From Acetobacterium paludosum (GTDB lineage Bacteria > Bacillota > Clostridia > Eubacteriales > Eubacteriaceae), in assembly GCF_008086595.1 (NCBI RefSeq), contig NZ_RXYA01000008.1, positions 114,280 to 178,279 of the forward strand: a DNA stretch of 64,000 bases, read 5' to 3'. The notes under the pieces are model-generated. The model had not been told where the DNA came from and did no database searches. It saw nothing but the letters and a program-made list of their open reading frames with translations. Numbering within the stretch: the first letter of the stretch is position 1; the number at the start of each line of letters is the position of its first letter. Both the position numbers and the translations under genes were made by a program. Positions 16,944-25,490 of this stretch are shown here, one piece after another.

Positions 16944-17013
16944 GCAAATAAAAGCATGAATTTGCATCCATACTTTATTTCCGAAACTATTCTCATTTTT
17001 GATTCTTTATTTA

Positions 17014-17289
17014 TTATACTTCATCAACAAAATCAAATTTGTTTTCAATTAATAATCTTAATTGTTCAACAGCTTTTTTCTCATCGTCACCAGTTGCCTC
17101 AATTTGTATCTCGTCGCCTTTTTGTACCGCCAGAATCATAACGCCCATAATGCTTTTTGCATTAACACGTGTTGCTTCTTTTTTGATATAGATTTCACTT
17201 TTAAAATCATTGGCTCTTTGAACAAATAGAGAGGCCGGTTTTGCATGAAGTCCCGCCTTATTCGTAACAATTACTTTATCAACTATCAC
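17014..17289 (-). CDS. ptsH: Phosphocarrier protein HPr
   Basis: 91 residues. The active-site His is in NKAGLHAKPAS near residue 15, and the regulatory Ser region KSIMGVMILA near 46 is the site used by HPr kinase in Gram-positives. HPr passes phosphate from enzyme I to sugar-specific enzyme II components, and as Ser-phosphate acts in catabolite control. The presence of His15 argues against the Crh paralogue. ptsI is not adjacent; the gene is monocistronic between its own promoter and a strong terminator. Confidence 0.95.
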   Translation of the reverse strand: MIVDKVIVTNKAGLHAKPASLFVQRANDFKSEIYIKKEATRVNAKSIMGVMILAVQKGDEIQIEATGDDEKKAVEQLRLLIENKFDFVDEV

Positions 17290-17329
17290 AATAATCCACC
17301 CCTTTACTATAAAATTCCCCTATGATAAC

Positions 17330-17358
17330 ATTATAGCGCGACTAAACAAATTTAGCAA
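17330..17358 (-). promoter_or_regulatory. Predicted sigma-A promoter of ptsH
   Basis: On the minus strand TTGCTA (17353-17358), a 17-bp spacer and TATAAT (17330-17335), about 40 bp before the ptsH start. Confidence 0.65.
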
Positions 17359-17384
17359 GTATACTGACTTTTATTTCTTTTTTG

Positions 17385-17413
17385 TTGAAAAATATTTTTT
17401 TAAGTTTTATAAT
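17385..17413 (+). promoter_or_regulatory. Predicted sigma-A promoter of the DUF1858 gene
   Basis: TTGAAA (17385-17390), a 17-bp spacer and TATAAT (17408-17413), upstream of the start codon at 17460. Confidence 0.7.
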
Positions 17414-17459
17414 GTACAATAAGTATGTAGAAATCAGACACTTTGCGGAGGTGGAAAAA

Positions 17460-17678
17460 ATGAAAGTAACAAAAGATATGGGCATATTAGATGCTGTTAA
17501 TGCATATCCGGATTCAGTTAACGTATTTCAGGCTTATGGAATGCATTGTTTTGGCTGTATGGCTGCTCGGTTTGAAAACATTGAAGCTGGCGCCATTGCA
17601 CACGGTATTGATCCTGATGCATTAATTAAATCAATTAATGATGCAATTGAAGCGATTGATCTGACTAAAGAACAATAA
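17460..17678 (+). CDS. DUF1858 small redox/disulfide-motif protein
   Basis: 72 residues from the ATG at 17460, preceded by GGAGGTGG. The DUF1858 pattern is visible: MKVTKDMGILDAV, a PDSVNVFQAYGMHCFGCMAA block with a CxxC pair near residue 34, and an IAHGID helix. Related short proteins are called hybrid-cluster-protein-associated disulfide proteins, and the domain occurs next to redox enzymes, but no fixed function is known. It is monocistronic, with its own promoter and a weak terminator, just upstream of the lysine operon leader. Confidence 0.85.
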   Translation: MKVTKDMGILDAVNAYPDSVNVFQAYGMHCFGCMAARFENIEAGAIAHGIDPDALIKSINDAIEAIDLTKEQ

Positions 17679-17693
17679 CCAATACCTAAAAAA

Positions 17694-17751
17694 ATTTTAA
17701 GGATAACATTATCAGGTAGGTTGAAACCAGATAAATGCTATCCTTAAATTT
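17694..17751 (+). terminator. Possible terminator of the DUF1858 gene
   Basis: The inverted repeat TTAAGGATA (17697-17705) with TATCCTTAA (17739-17747), extended by A/T pairs, is followed by a T-rich but interrupted run. Confidence 0.4.
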
Positions 17752-17788
17752 AATTCTGTCTTTTATTTATTTAAAATAAAAGTAATAC

Positions 17789-17817
17789 TTGAAATCATTA
17801 CTGATAATTGTTACAAT
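17789..17817 (+). promoter_or_regulatory. Predicted promoter of the lysine operon
   Basis: TTGAAA (17789-17794), a 17-bp spacer and TACAAT (17812-17817). Transcription would begin just before the riboswitch. Confidence 0.75.
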
Positions 17818-17839
17818 GGTCAGAACTTAATATAAAACT

Positions 17840-18000
17840 GATAGAGGTGCGGTCTTTATGACTAATTACGTCAACCATGGCAAATGGGATGAAGCGTAAT
17901 GAAAGGAAAGCTCGCCGAAGGATTTTGAATAGCCGTCAAATTCCTGGGCTTACTGTTAAAAGCAGTAAGACTGTCATCATTCAACTGATGGAGTGCTATC
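17840..18000 (+). ncRNA. Lysine riboswitch (L-box)
   Basis: The conserved L-box landmarks are present in order: GATAGAGGTGCG at the 5' side, GGAAAGCTCGCCGAAG in the core, a loop-loop pair of hairpins including GGCTTACTGTTAAAAGCAG, ACTGTCAT, and the closing GGAGTGCTATC, which pairs with the 5' GATAG. Lysine binding would favour the terminator at 18046, shutting off asd-dapA-dapB-lysC. Strong match by eye. Confidence 0.95.
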
Positions 18001-18045
18001 TAAAAAACAATTGAATCTCGTTAGAGAGTCTTTCTTTGAATTTTA

Positions 18046-18073
18046 GCTAGTATAAAAATACTGGCTTTTTTTT
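18046..18073 (+). terminator. Riboswitch-controlled terminator
   Basis: An 8-bp stem, GCTAGTAT (18046-18053) with ATACTGGC (18058-18065, one G-U), is followed by eight T's. It is the expression platform of the lysine riboswitch, 25 bp before asd. Confidence 0.85.
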
Positions 18074-18097
18074 AATTTTCGAAACTATGGAGGAATT

Positions 18098-19096
18098 ATG
18101 AAATCTTATAATGTTGCTGTTGTTGGTGCCACCGGAATGGTTGGTCAAAAAATGCTTGAAGTTTTAGAGGAATTAAAATTTCCGGTTAAAAATCTTTTTC
18201 CGATGGCATCAATCCGTTCTGCTGGCAAAGAAATCAACTTTAATGGAAAACCATACGTGGTTCAGGAACTTTGTGACGAATCCTTTGACCAGGATATTGA
18301 TATTGCCCTTTTCTCTGCCGGCGGAGATACCAGCGCCCGTTTTTCACCGATAGCCGCATCAAAAGGTGTAATTGTCATTGATAATAGCAGTGCTTTCCGA
18401 ATGGATCCCACGGTCCCCTTGGTGGTCCCTGAGGTTAATCCGGAAGATTTGGACTGGCATAAAAACATCATTGCTAACCCAAATTGTTCGACCATTCAGG
18501 CAATGGTGGCCCTGAAGCCGCTGCAGGATGCTTTCGGAATCGAACGCATCGTCTATTCAACCTATCAGGCTGTTTCCGGATCCGGTGTTAAAGGCTATGC
18601 CGATCTTGAAAATGGTCTTAAAGGTGAAAAAAATAAATTTTATCCGCACCAAATTGCCGGCAACTGTTTACCTCATATCGATTCATTTTTGGAAAATGGG
18701 TATACCAAAGAAGAGATGAAAATGGTTAATGAAACGCGTAAAATTCTTCATGATGATCATATCCGCATCACGGCCACCACCGTTCGTGTTCCCGTTTTTT
18801 ACAGCCATAGCGAAAGCGTTAATGTGGAACTCAAAAAGCCCTATCAGTTGGATAAAGTGAGAGCCTTATATGCCCATGCCCCGGGGATTGTTCTGATGGA
18901 TGACCCGGAAAATAATATTTACCCTCTGGCAAGAATTGCCGAAAACCGAAATGAAGTATTTGTCGGACGTATTCGCCGTGATTTTAGTGTTGACAACGGC
19001 TTAAATCTTTGGGTTGTTGCCGATAACATTCGTAAAGGCGCCGCTACCAATGCCGTTCAAATTGCCTTTGAACTTGTTAAACGTGAATTAATCTAG
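18098..19096 (+). CDS. asd: Aspartate-semialdehyde dehydrogenase
   Basis: 332 residues. An N-terminal GATGMVGQ binds NADP; the catalytic Cys is in NPNCSTIQ near residue 127; a conserved His/Arg region around HIRITATTVRVPV follows. It reduces aspartyl phosphate to aspartate semialdehyde, the branch point for lysine, threonine and methionine. GGAGGAATT precedes the ATG. First gene of the riboswitch-controlled operon, ahead of dapA. Confidence 0.96.
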   Translation: MKSYNVAVVGATGMVGQKMLEVLEELKFPVKNLFPMASIRSAGKEINFNGKPYVVQELCDESFDQDIDIALFSAGGDTSARFSPIAASKGVIVIDNSSAFRMDPTVPLVVPEVNPEDLDWHKNIIANPNCSTIQAMVALKPLQDAFGIERIVYSTYQAVSGSGVKGYADLENGLKGEKNKFYPHQIAGNCLPHIDSFLENGYTKEEMKMVNETRKILHDDHIRITATTVRVPVFYSHSESVNVELKKPYQLDKVRALYAHAPGIVLMDDPENNIYPLARIAENRNEVFVGRIRRDFSVDNGLNLWVVADNIRKGAATNAVQIAFELVKRELI

Positions 19097-19140
19097 TTGT
19101 TTTTAGCCCCATTCTATCTTAAACAAAAAAGGAGAACCAA

Positions 19141-20019
19141 ATGAGTATTTTTACAGGAAGTTGTGTTGCCCTGGTAACACCATTTAAGAATAACAAAATT
19201 GATTTTGAAAAATTTCACCAACTGATTGATTGGCAAATTGAAAACAAGACCGATGCCCTTCTCATTGCCGGAACCACCGGTGAAACCTCAACCCTCACTG
19301 ATGATGAACATCTGAATTTGCTTCAGGATGCAGGAAAATACATCAATGGGCGGGTTCCCTTTATTGCCGGTACCGGAAGTAACGATACGGCCTATTCGAT
19401 CTGGCTTTCAATCGAAGCCGAAAAGGCCGGCGCTGATGCGGCTCTGATTATTAATCCCTACTACAATAAATCGACTCAGCGTGGCATCATCGCTCATATT
19501 TCAGCGATTGCCAAGGCGATTACCATTCCGGTAATCATCTACAATGTCCCCAGCCGTACCGGGATGAACATCACCGTCAATACCATGAAAGAACTCAGCA
19601 AAATCAAAAATGTCGCAGCGGTTAAAGAAGCCAGCGGCGATATCAGTCAGATTACCGAAATTGCCCGTGTTTGTGGCAAGGATCTTGACATTTACAGTGG
19701 CAATGACGATCAGACACTGCCAATCTTGGCTATCGGCGGCAAAGGTATTATTTCCGTTTCTGCCAATATTATCCCCCGAGATATGCACGATTTAGTGGCC
19801 AGCTTTATGGCCGGCGATCTAGAAAAGTCCCGGGAACTTCAATTTAAGACAAATCTGGTCAATCTCGCCATGTTTTATGAAACAAACCCGATCCCGATTA
19901 AAACCGCTATGGGTCTGATGGGACTGGATACCGGGGAAATGCGCCTGCCACTCGTCGAGATGGAAGAAGCCAACAAAGACAAACTGATTGCTGATCTAAA
20001 AACTTACGGACTGCTGTAG
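19141..20019 (+). CDS. dapA: 4-hydroxy-tetrahydrodipicolinate synthase
   Basis: 292 residues, the usual length, with a TIM barrel. GTTGETSTL near residue 45 binds pyruvate's carboxylate, the YNVPSRTG Tyr lies near 134, and the Schiff-base Lys is in VKEASGD near 162. It condenses pyruvate with aspartate semialdehyde. AAAGGAGAACCAA precedes the ATG. Located between asd and dapB with a 44-bp gap upstream and 12 bp downstream. Confidence 0.96.
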   Translation: MSIFTGSCVALVTPFKNNKIDFEKFHQLIDWQIENKTDALLIAGTTGETSTLTDDEHLNLLQDAGKYINGRVPFIAGTGSNDTAYSIWLSIEAEKAGADAALIINPYYNKSTQRGIIAHISAIAKAITIPVIIYNVPSRTGMNITVNTMKELSKIKNVAAVKEASGDISQITEIARVCGKDLDIYSGNDDQTLPILAIGGKGIISVSANIIPRDMHDLVASFMAGDLEKSRELQFKTNLVNLAMFYETNPIPIKTAMGLMGLDTGEMRLPLVEMEEANKDKLIADLKTYGLL

Positions 20020-20031
20020 GAGGCAACTGAT

Positions 20032-20787
20032 ATGATAAATATTCTACTCACCGGAGTTTCCGGTGCTATGGGCAGCATGCTTCAACAGATTATTGCTGCC
20101 ACAACCGATTGTGAAGTTGTCGCCGGGTTCGATCATCTCGAAAACACATCCCTGCCCTTTCCCGTTTATACCAATTTAGAAAACTGTCAAGAAAAGGTTG
20201 ATGTCATTATTGATTTTTCCCATTTCAAAGCTTTTCCAAATATATTCGCTTATGCCAAAGCCCATAAAATTCCCATCGTTGTTGCTACAACCGGCTTATC
20301 TGACGAAGATTTACAGGCCATTGACCAGGGCGCCAAAGAATTTCCGATATTTAAAACCGCAAACATGTCCATTGGTATCAACCTTCTGGCTAAGGCACTT
20401 GAAGATATCGCCGGGAAACTGGAAGATGGATTTGATATCGAAATTATCGAAAAGCACCATAATAAAAAAATCGATGCTCCCAGTGGTACCGCATTGCTTC
20501 TTGCCGATGCTGTCAATGACGGACTGGCTCAGAAAAAAGACTATACATTCGGCCGACATGGCCGAGACTGCCGACGCACCGAAAATGAGATCGGTATTCA
20601 TGCCATTCGCGGCGGTACCATTCCCGGTGAACACACCGTTATTTTTGCCGGGAATGATGAACTCATTGAAATCAAACATACGGCACTTTCAAAAAAAGTC
20701 TTTGCTGAAGGGGCTGTCAAGGCAGCTCGATACCTTATTAACAAGAAACCCGGACTATACGATATGTCCATGGTGGTAAGCGACTAG
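20032..20787 (+). CDS. dapB: 4-hydroxy-tetrahydrodipicolinate reductase
   Basis: 251 residues. The N-terminal GVSGAMGSM is the dinucleotide site, and EKHHNKKIDAPSGTA near residue 141 contains the catalytic His and Lys. A second conserved segment, GIHAIRGGTIPGEHTVIF, lies near 190. It reduces the DapA product with NAD(P)H. AGGAGGCAACTGAT precedes the ATG, with only 12 bp separating it from dapA. Confidence 0.96.
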   Translation: MINILLTGVSGAMGSMLQQIIAATTDCEVVAGFDHLENTSLPFPVYTNLENCQEKVDVIIDFSHFKAFPNIFAYAKAHKIPIVVATTGLSDEDLQAIDQGAKEFPIFKTANMSIGINLLAKALEDIAGKLEDGFDIEIIEKHHNKKIDAPSGTALLLADAVNDGLAQKKDYTFGRHGRDCRRTENEIGIHAIRGGTIPGEHTVIFAGNDELIEIKHTALSKKVFAEGAVKAARYLINKKPGLYDMSMVVSD

Positions 20788-20819
20788 ACACATCATTTTG
20801 ATTTAAGAAAGGATCTCCA

Positions 20820-22025
20820 ATGAATATTGTTGTTCAAAAATACGGCGGAACATCTGTCGGTTCCGTTGAACGTATTAAGAACGTTGCAAAGCGAATTATT
20901 GAAAAGAAAAAAAGCGGCCATCAAATTGTGGTCGTGGTCTCCGCCATGGGAAAAACAACCGATGATCTGGTAAAGCTCGCCTATGACATCAGCAAAGCCC
21001 CGCCTAAACGCGAGCTGGATCGGCTCTTGTCTACCGGTGAGCAAATCTCCATTTCCTTATTATCCATGGCCTTACAGGCAATGGGTCACGATGCCATTTC
21101 CTTTACCGGCCCACAGGTCGGAATTCGAACCAGTGGCCGACACACCAAATCGAGAATCGAAGGGATTGACACCACCAAAATCCTTGATGCTTTGAATGAA
21201 GATAAAATAGTGATTGTTGCGGGTTTTCAAGGTGTCAACGAAAATGATGATGTGACGACACTTGGACGTGGCGGGTCGGATACCAGTGCCGTAGCGCTTG
21301 CTTGTGTTTTGGATGCGCCTTGTGAAATATATACTGACGTTGAGGGAATCTATGGGGTCGATCCCCGACTATACCCCCAGGCTAAGAAGCTCGATACCGT
21401 CAATTATGAAGAAATGCTGGAAATGGCAAGCCTGGGTGCCGGAGTCATGCACCCTCGGGCCATTGAACTCGGCAGTAAATACAATACTAAAATTTTGGTT
21501 GCTTCCAGCATGCTTGACTTACCTGGAACAATCATCAAAAAAGGAGAACATAACATGGAAGGACAATCCATAACTGGGCTGGCAATCGATAATGATGAAA
21601 CGATGATTACCATCCGTAATATTCCTTTTGATCTGAATATTACCTCTCATTTCTTTAGCCAACTGGCTAATAAAAGCATTAATATTGATATGATTAGTCA
21701 AAGTGCTCCGATTGACGGTTTCATCAATATTTCATTTACCGCTCCGACTTCAGATTTAGAGGATGCGAAAATTATTCTGTCGGCCTTTGAAGAAAAGCAT
21801 CCCGGTATCCGTATTTTGATAAATGAAAATGTCTCCAAACTATCCGTTGTTGGCGTTGGCATGCGGAGTCAATCCGGAGTTGCGGCTAAATTTTTTCAGC
21901 TTCTTTCCGACAATGATATCCAGATGCTGATGATTACAACTTCGGAAATCCGCATTAGCTGTATCATCAAATCAAAAGATCGAGAACTCGCAGTCACGGA
22001 GACAGCCAAAGCATTTGATCTTTAA
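20820..22025 (+). CDS. lysC: Aspartate kinase (LysC-type, with ACT domains)
   Basis: 401 residues. The amino-acid kinase domain starts VVQKYGGTSVGS and includes TLGRGGSDTSAVAL near residue 142; two ACT domains fill the C-terminal 150 residues and carry allosteric control. It phosphorylates aspartate, the first step of the pathway. The length and layout match the Bacillus class II (alpha2-beta2) enzymes, whose beta subunit is made from an internal start; a matching internal site is visible at 21541-21557. It is the last gene of the operon, before a strong terminator. Confidence 0.96.
   Translation: MNIVVQKYGGTSVGSVERIKNVAKRIIEKKKSGHQIVVVVSAMGKTTDDLVKLAYDISKAPPKRELDRLLSTGEQISISLLSMALQAMGHDAISFTGPQVGIRTSGRHTKSRIEGIDTTKILDALNEDKIVIVAGFQGVNENDDVTTLGRGGSDTSAVALACVLDAPCEIYTDVEGIYGVDPRLYPQAKKLDTVNYEEMLEMASLGAGVMHPRAIELGSKYNTKILVASSMLDLPGTIIKKGEHNMEGQSITGLAIDNDETMITIRNIPFDLNITSHFFSQLANKSINIDMISQSAPIDGFINISFTAPTSDLEDAKIILSAFEEKHPGIRILINENVSKLSVVGVGMRSQSGVAAKFFQLLSDNDIQMLMITTSEIRISCIIKSKDRELAVTETAKAFDL
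21537..21557 (+). promoter_or_regulatory. Internal ribosome binding site and start for a LysC beta subunit
   Basis: Inside lysC, AAAAAAGGAG is followed, after eight bases, by an in-frame ATG at 21555 (codon 246). It would give a 156-residue protein made of the ACT domains. B. subtilis aspartokinase II beta starts at nearly the same codon. Strong site; use inferred. Confidence 0.7.
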
Positions 22026-22041
22026 AATAATTCAACAAAAA

Positions 22042-22075
22042 AAGCCAGGAATTTATTAATCCTGGCTTTTTTTAT
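22042..22075. terminator. Bidirectional terminator between lysC and phoU
   Basis: A 9-bp perfect stem, AAGCCAGGA (22042-22050) with TCCTGGCTT (22060-22068), has T-tracts on both sides. It serves the plus-strand lysine operon and the converging pst operon. Confidence 0.88.
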
Positions 22076-22077
22076 AT

Positions 22078-22782
22078 TTATTTTTGGGTTTGTTCCAACC
22101 CTAATATTTCACTAATCGTCTGCTCATCAAGATCGTTAAAATCAATGTAGTCACCAGTTACAATATAAAAGACTGTTTCAAAAATATTAGTGGCATGATC
22201 CCCAATTCGTTCCAGATAACCGCCAATAAGACAAAATACTGTTCCCTGATGAATATTTTTCGTATCTTTCATCATATAGGCCATACATTCACTATTAATT
22301 GCTTCATTTGTGTCATCTATTTCATTTTCCAAATCAACAACTTCTCTTAATCGGCTGATATCTTCACTAATAAATGCCTGAATTGAAAGTTTCAGCAATT
22401 TCTCAGCTAATTCACATTCCAACGGAATATCAATCAAAGGTTTCATATAAACTTCTTCTGCAAGCTCGATCACCCGTTTAGAAATGTTAACCGCTAAATC
22501 CGCAATTCGTTCCAGATTGGTAATGATTTTATAGGTTGAAGCCAATCGTCTGAGGTCAGTCGCTACCGGGCCTTGTGTCGCAATAATCTTACTGACCACT
22601 AACTGCAGTTCTATTTCCTTTGCATCGACCAAATCATCCCGGTCAATCACCGTTTTTGCCAATTCAACATCTTTTGAATTAAGGGCAAATACTGAATCTG
22701 ACAACATTTTTTCTGTAATAGTTGACATCAACAATATTTCTTCTTTTATCTTCAGTAATTCTTCATTATATTCTGATCGCAT
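22078..22782 (-). CDS. phoU: Phosphate transport regulator PhoU (operon 1)
   Basis: 234 residues from the ATG at 22782 (AAGGAGATATAAAA upstream); the longer frame overlaps pstB and lacks a site. Two repeated three-helix bundles are seen, each with acidic metal-binding residues (DRDDLVDAKE near residue 42; ERIGDHATNI near 195). PhoU signals phosphate sufficiency from the Pst transporter to the PhoR kinase. It is almost identical to the second copy at 26580-27278, far closer than the accompanying permeases are. Last gene of operon 1. Confidence 0.94.
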   Translation of the reverse strand: MRSEYNEELLKIKEEILLMSTITEKMLSDSVFALNSKDVELAKTVIDRDDLVDAKEIELQLVVSKIIATQGPVATDLRRLASTYKIITNLERIADLAVNISKRVIELAEEVYMKPLIDIPLECELAEKLLKLSIQAFISEDISRLREVVDLENEIDDTNEAINSECMAYMMKDTKNIHQGTVFCLIGGYLERIGDHATNIFETVFYIVTGDYIDFNDLDEQTISEILGLEQTQK

Positions 22783-22798
22783 TTTTATATCTCCTTTA

Positions 22799-23554
22799 TC
22801 AACCGAAACGGCCCGTAATATAGTCTTCAGTTCGTTTATCGTTTGGATTTGTGAAAATTTTTGGTGTCTCATCAAACTCAACGATTTCTCCCATCAGGAA
22901 GAATGCCGTTTTATCGGATATCCGTCCCGCTTGCTGCATCGAGTGGGTGACAATAATAATGGTATAATCTTTTTTTAGACTTGACATCAAATCTTCAATT
23001 TTTGCTGTGGCGATGGGGTCCAGGGCGGATGTTGGCTCATCCATTAAAATAACTTCGGGATTCATGGCAATTGTTCTCGCAATACAAAGTCGCTGCTGTT
23101 GCCCGCCTGAAAGTCCCAGGGCGGATTTGTTGAGTCGATCCTTCACTTCTTCCCATAAAGCTGCCTTTGTCAGACTTTCTTTTACCAGTGTGTCTAATTT
23201 TCTTTTATCTTTCAATCCCTGACATTTTGGACCATAGGCAATGTTATCGTAAATACTCATGGGAAAAGGATTTGGTTTTTGAAAAACCATTCCAACCCGG
23301 GTTCGAAGATTGATCACATCAATATCGCCATTAATATCCTTATCATCAAAAATAATCTCGCCTTTCATTTTAACCGAATCGATGAGATCATTCATCCGGT
23401 TCAAACAACGTAAAAAGGTTGACTTGCCACATCCTGAAGGCCCAATAAAAGCGGTGACTTCATTTTCGCATATTTTTATATTGATCGATTTGAGAGCTTG
23501 AAAATCGCCATAAAACAAATCTAAGCTTTTTGTATCAAACTTTATTTTGTCCAT
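22799..23554 (-). CDS. pstB: Phosphate ABC transporter ATP-binding protein PstB (operon 1)
   Basis: 251 residues. Walker A is GPSGCGKST near residue 38, the Q-loop is in [18 protein letters not shown] (PstB-specific), the signature is LSGGQQQRL, and Walker B is [13 protein letters not shown]. It drives phosphate import with PstC and PstA. Very similar to the PstB of operon 2. A GGAGTAAT site precedes the ATG. Confidence 0.96.
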   Translation of the reverse strand: MDKIKFDTKSLDLFYGDFQALKSINIKICENEVTAFIGPSGCGKSTFLRCLNRMNDLIDSVKMKGEIIFDDKDINGDIDVINLRTRVGMVFQKPNPFPMSIYDNIAYGPKCQGLKDKRKLDTLVKESLTKAALWEEVKDRLNKSALGLSGGQQQRLCIARTIAMNPEVILMDEPTSALDPIATAKIEDLMSSLKKDYTIIIVTHSMQQAGRISDKTAFFLMGEIVEFDETPKIFTNPNDKRTEDYITGRFG

Positions 23555-23610
23555 ATTACTCCTTATCTTTAATACTAATTAAAAAATCTAACTTATCTGC
23601 AACGATCCGA

Positions 23611-24489
23611 CTACTTCCCTGACATTTTCCGATCTAATCTGGCCCCAAGGATACGAGATCCCAAACTGAATGCAAATATCAAAACCAGCAATACAGCTGC
23701 TGAGAAATCGGCAATTTGATCAGCGTTCGGCGTCATCGATTCCGTTTTTAGAGCCCATATGTGCAGCGCCAGAGTATCCCCTGGCCTGAAAGGACAGAGA
23801 AGCGACATTGGGTCAAAGGGATTCCAGATATTCGGGTTCACATTGGAACTCATGCCTGCCGTATAAAGCAGTGCAGCCGCTTCACCAAAGCCTCTGCCGG
23901 CAGCCAGGATAATGCCGGTGATTATTCGAGGCATGGCAACCGGCAAGCAAATTTGTACGATGGTTTGCCAATGTGTGGCTCCAACAGCTAAACTACCTTC
24001 TTTGTAAATACTTGGTACTGCTCTAATCGCATCCTCAGTAACGGTTGTGAGCAACGGAAGACTGAGGATCGACACCGCCAGCGCCCCAGCAAAGAGATTA
24101 TATTTTGACCCTGTCATATAGATAAAAACAAGATATCCAAATAAACCAATAACAATCGACGGCAACGATGAGAGTGTTTCAATACAAATACGTAAATAAT
24201 TCGTCACTTTGCCGGCTTTTGCGTATTCAGCCATGTAAATCCCCGCTCCCACGCCAATCGGTACACTTATAATAAGCGAAATCAGTACCAGATAAACGGT
24301 ATTAAAAAGCTCGACACCGATACCAGTCCGTTCAAAACTAAAAATCCCCGGCTGATAAGCCATTATCCCCTTCACAATAATATAGGCTGTAAATCCTGCT
24401 AGTAATAGGAGAAAGAATCCGGCAATACAATAAAGGATGACCGTAGCAATTTTATCTGCTACAATAGCATTTTTATGTTCACTCTTCAT
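23611..24489 (-). CDS. pstA: Phosphate ABC transporter permease PstA (operon 1)
   Basis: 292 residues with six predicted membrane helices. The permease coupling loop EGSLAVGATHWQTIVQI (EAA motif) is near residue 184, followed by GFGEAAALLYTAG. Its ATG overlaps the pstC stop by four bases (ATGA), as expected for a coupled pair. Normal length for PstA, in contrast to the longer copy at 28061. Confidence 0.94.
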   Translation of the reverse strand: MKSEHKNAIVADKIATVILYCIAGFFLLLLAGFTAYIIVKGIMAYQPGIFSFERTGIGVELFNTVYLVLISLIISVPIGVGAGIYMAEYAKAGKVTNYLRICIETLSSLPSIVIGLFGYLVFIYMTGSKYNLFAGALAVSILSLPLLTTVTEDAIRAVPSIYKEGSLAVGATHWQTIVQICLPVAMPRIITGIILAAGRGFGEAAALLYTAGMSSNVNPNIWNPFDPMSLLCPFRPGDTLALHIWALKTESMTPNADQIADFSAAVLLVLIFAFSLGSRILGARLDRKMSGK

Positions 24490-25391
24490 TTAACTTCTTC
24501 CCCCTTTTTGGCGATTATCCGCATAATCAATATGAATATGAATGAGATGATCAGAAGCAAGAGTGCCATGGACCACAGGGCATCATTGAACTCTCCTCCC
24601 TGTGCCGAGTTACCCATGTCAGACGCAATCTCAGCTGTCATATTGTTTGTTGCCGAAAGGATATTGTCTGGAAATGTCAGCATTTTCCCGATAACCATCG
24701 CTACCGCAAGTGCTTCGCCAAAAGCCCTTGCCAGCCCGAGGATAACACCGGTGAGAATACCGGACGTCGCGCTTGGCAGCATGACCTTATAAATGTATTG
24801 CCACCTTGTCGTTCCCAATGCATAAGAGGCTTCTTTATACCCATTATCAACATTTTCAATCGCATCAACCGAAACACTTGTAATTGTCGGAAAGATCATC
24901 AGTGCCAGGACAATTCCACCTGCCAGCACGCTAAAACCGTAAGGCAGATTAAAAACGTGGGCAATCGCCGGTACCAGAACTGTCAAGCCAACCCAACCAT
25001 AAACTACTGATGGAATCCCGACAAATATTCCGATTGCCGGCTGCAATAATTTCTTTCCAAGTTTCGGTGAAATCTCAGTCATGAAAACTGCTGATGCAAT
25101 ACTAAATGGCGTTGCAATCAGCAAAGCCAGGAAACTTATCAGTAATGAGCCAACAATAAAAATAGCAGCCCCCACTTTACCACCACCATCAAAGTTATCG
25201 GCCGGTTTCCACTCTGATGAAAAAAGAAATTCCCAGACACTATGATTATAAGTAACAAAAGTGCCAAGTCCCTTATAAAACAAAAATCCTGTGATCGAAA
25301 GCGTCACTAATATAATAACAATACCTAACACTGTCACGATCGAACGACCAAGGTACTCTTTTTTAAATTTTTCTATCAAATAAATCACCAA
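24486..25391 (-). CDS. pstC: Phosphate ABC transporter permease PstC (operon 1)
   Basis: 301 residues with six predicted helices. EASYALGTTRWQYIYKV near residue 190 is the EAA loop, and ARAFGEALAVAMVIG follows. The start is uncertain: a TTG at 25391, the adjoining GTG, and a TTG at 25379 with GGTGAT upstream are all possible. It lies between pstS and pstA and forms the membrane channel with PstA. Confidence 0.92.
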   Translation of the reverse strand: MVIYLIEKFKKEYLGRSIVTVLGIVIILVTLSITGFLFYKGLGTFVTYNHSVWEFLFSSEWKPADNFDGGGKVGAAIFIVGSLLISFLALLIATPFSIASAVFMTEISPKLGKKLLQPAIGIFVGIPSVVYGWVGLTVLVPAIAHVFNLPYGFSVLAGGIVLALMIFPTITSVSVDAIENVDNGYKEASYALGTTRWQYIYKVMLPSATSGILTGVILGLARAFGEALAVAMVIGKMLTFPDNILSATNNMTAEIASDMGNSAQGGEFNDALWSMALLLLIISFIFILIMRIIAKKGEEVK

Positions 25392-25490
25392 CTTTCTTTC
25401 AAAACTAAAGGTCGGCGGTAATTTAACCGCTGACCTTTGGTTTTACAATACAATCTTCATTTGAATTTAAAAAGCAAATTTTGCAGTTAA

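Noticed and set aside
16802..17013. Cobalamin riboswitch ahead of cobS
   Set aside because: The conserved B12-box elements are absent; the structure there is a terminator and a palindrome belonging to ptsH.
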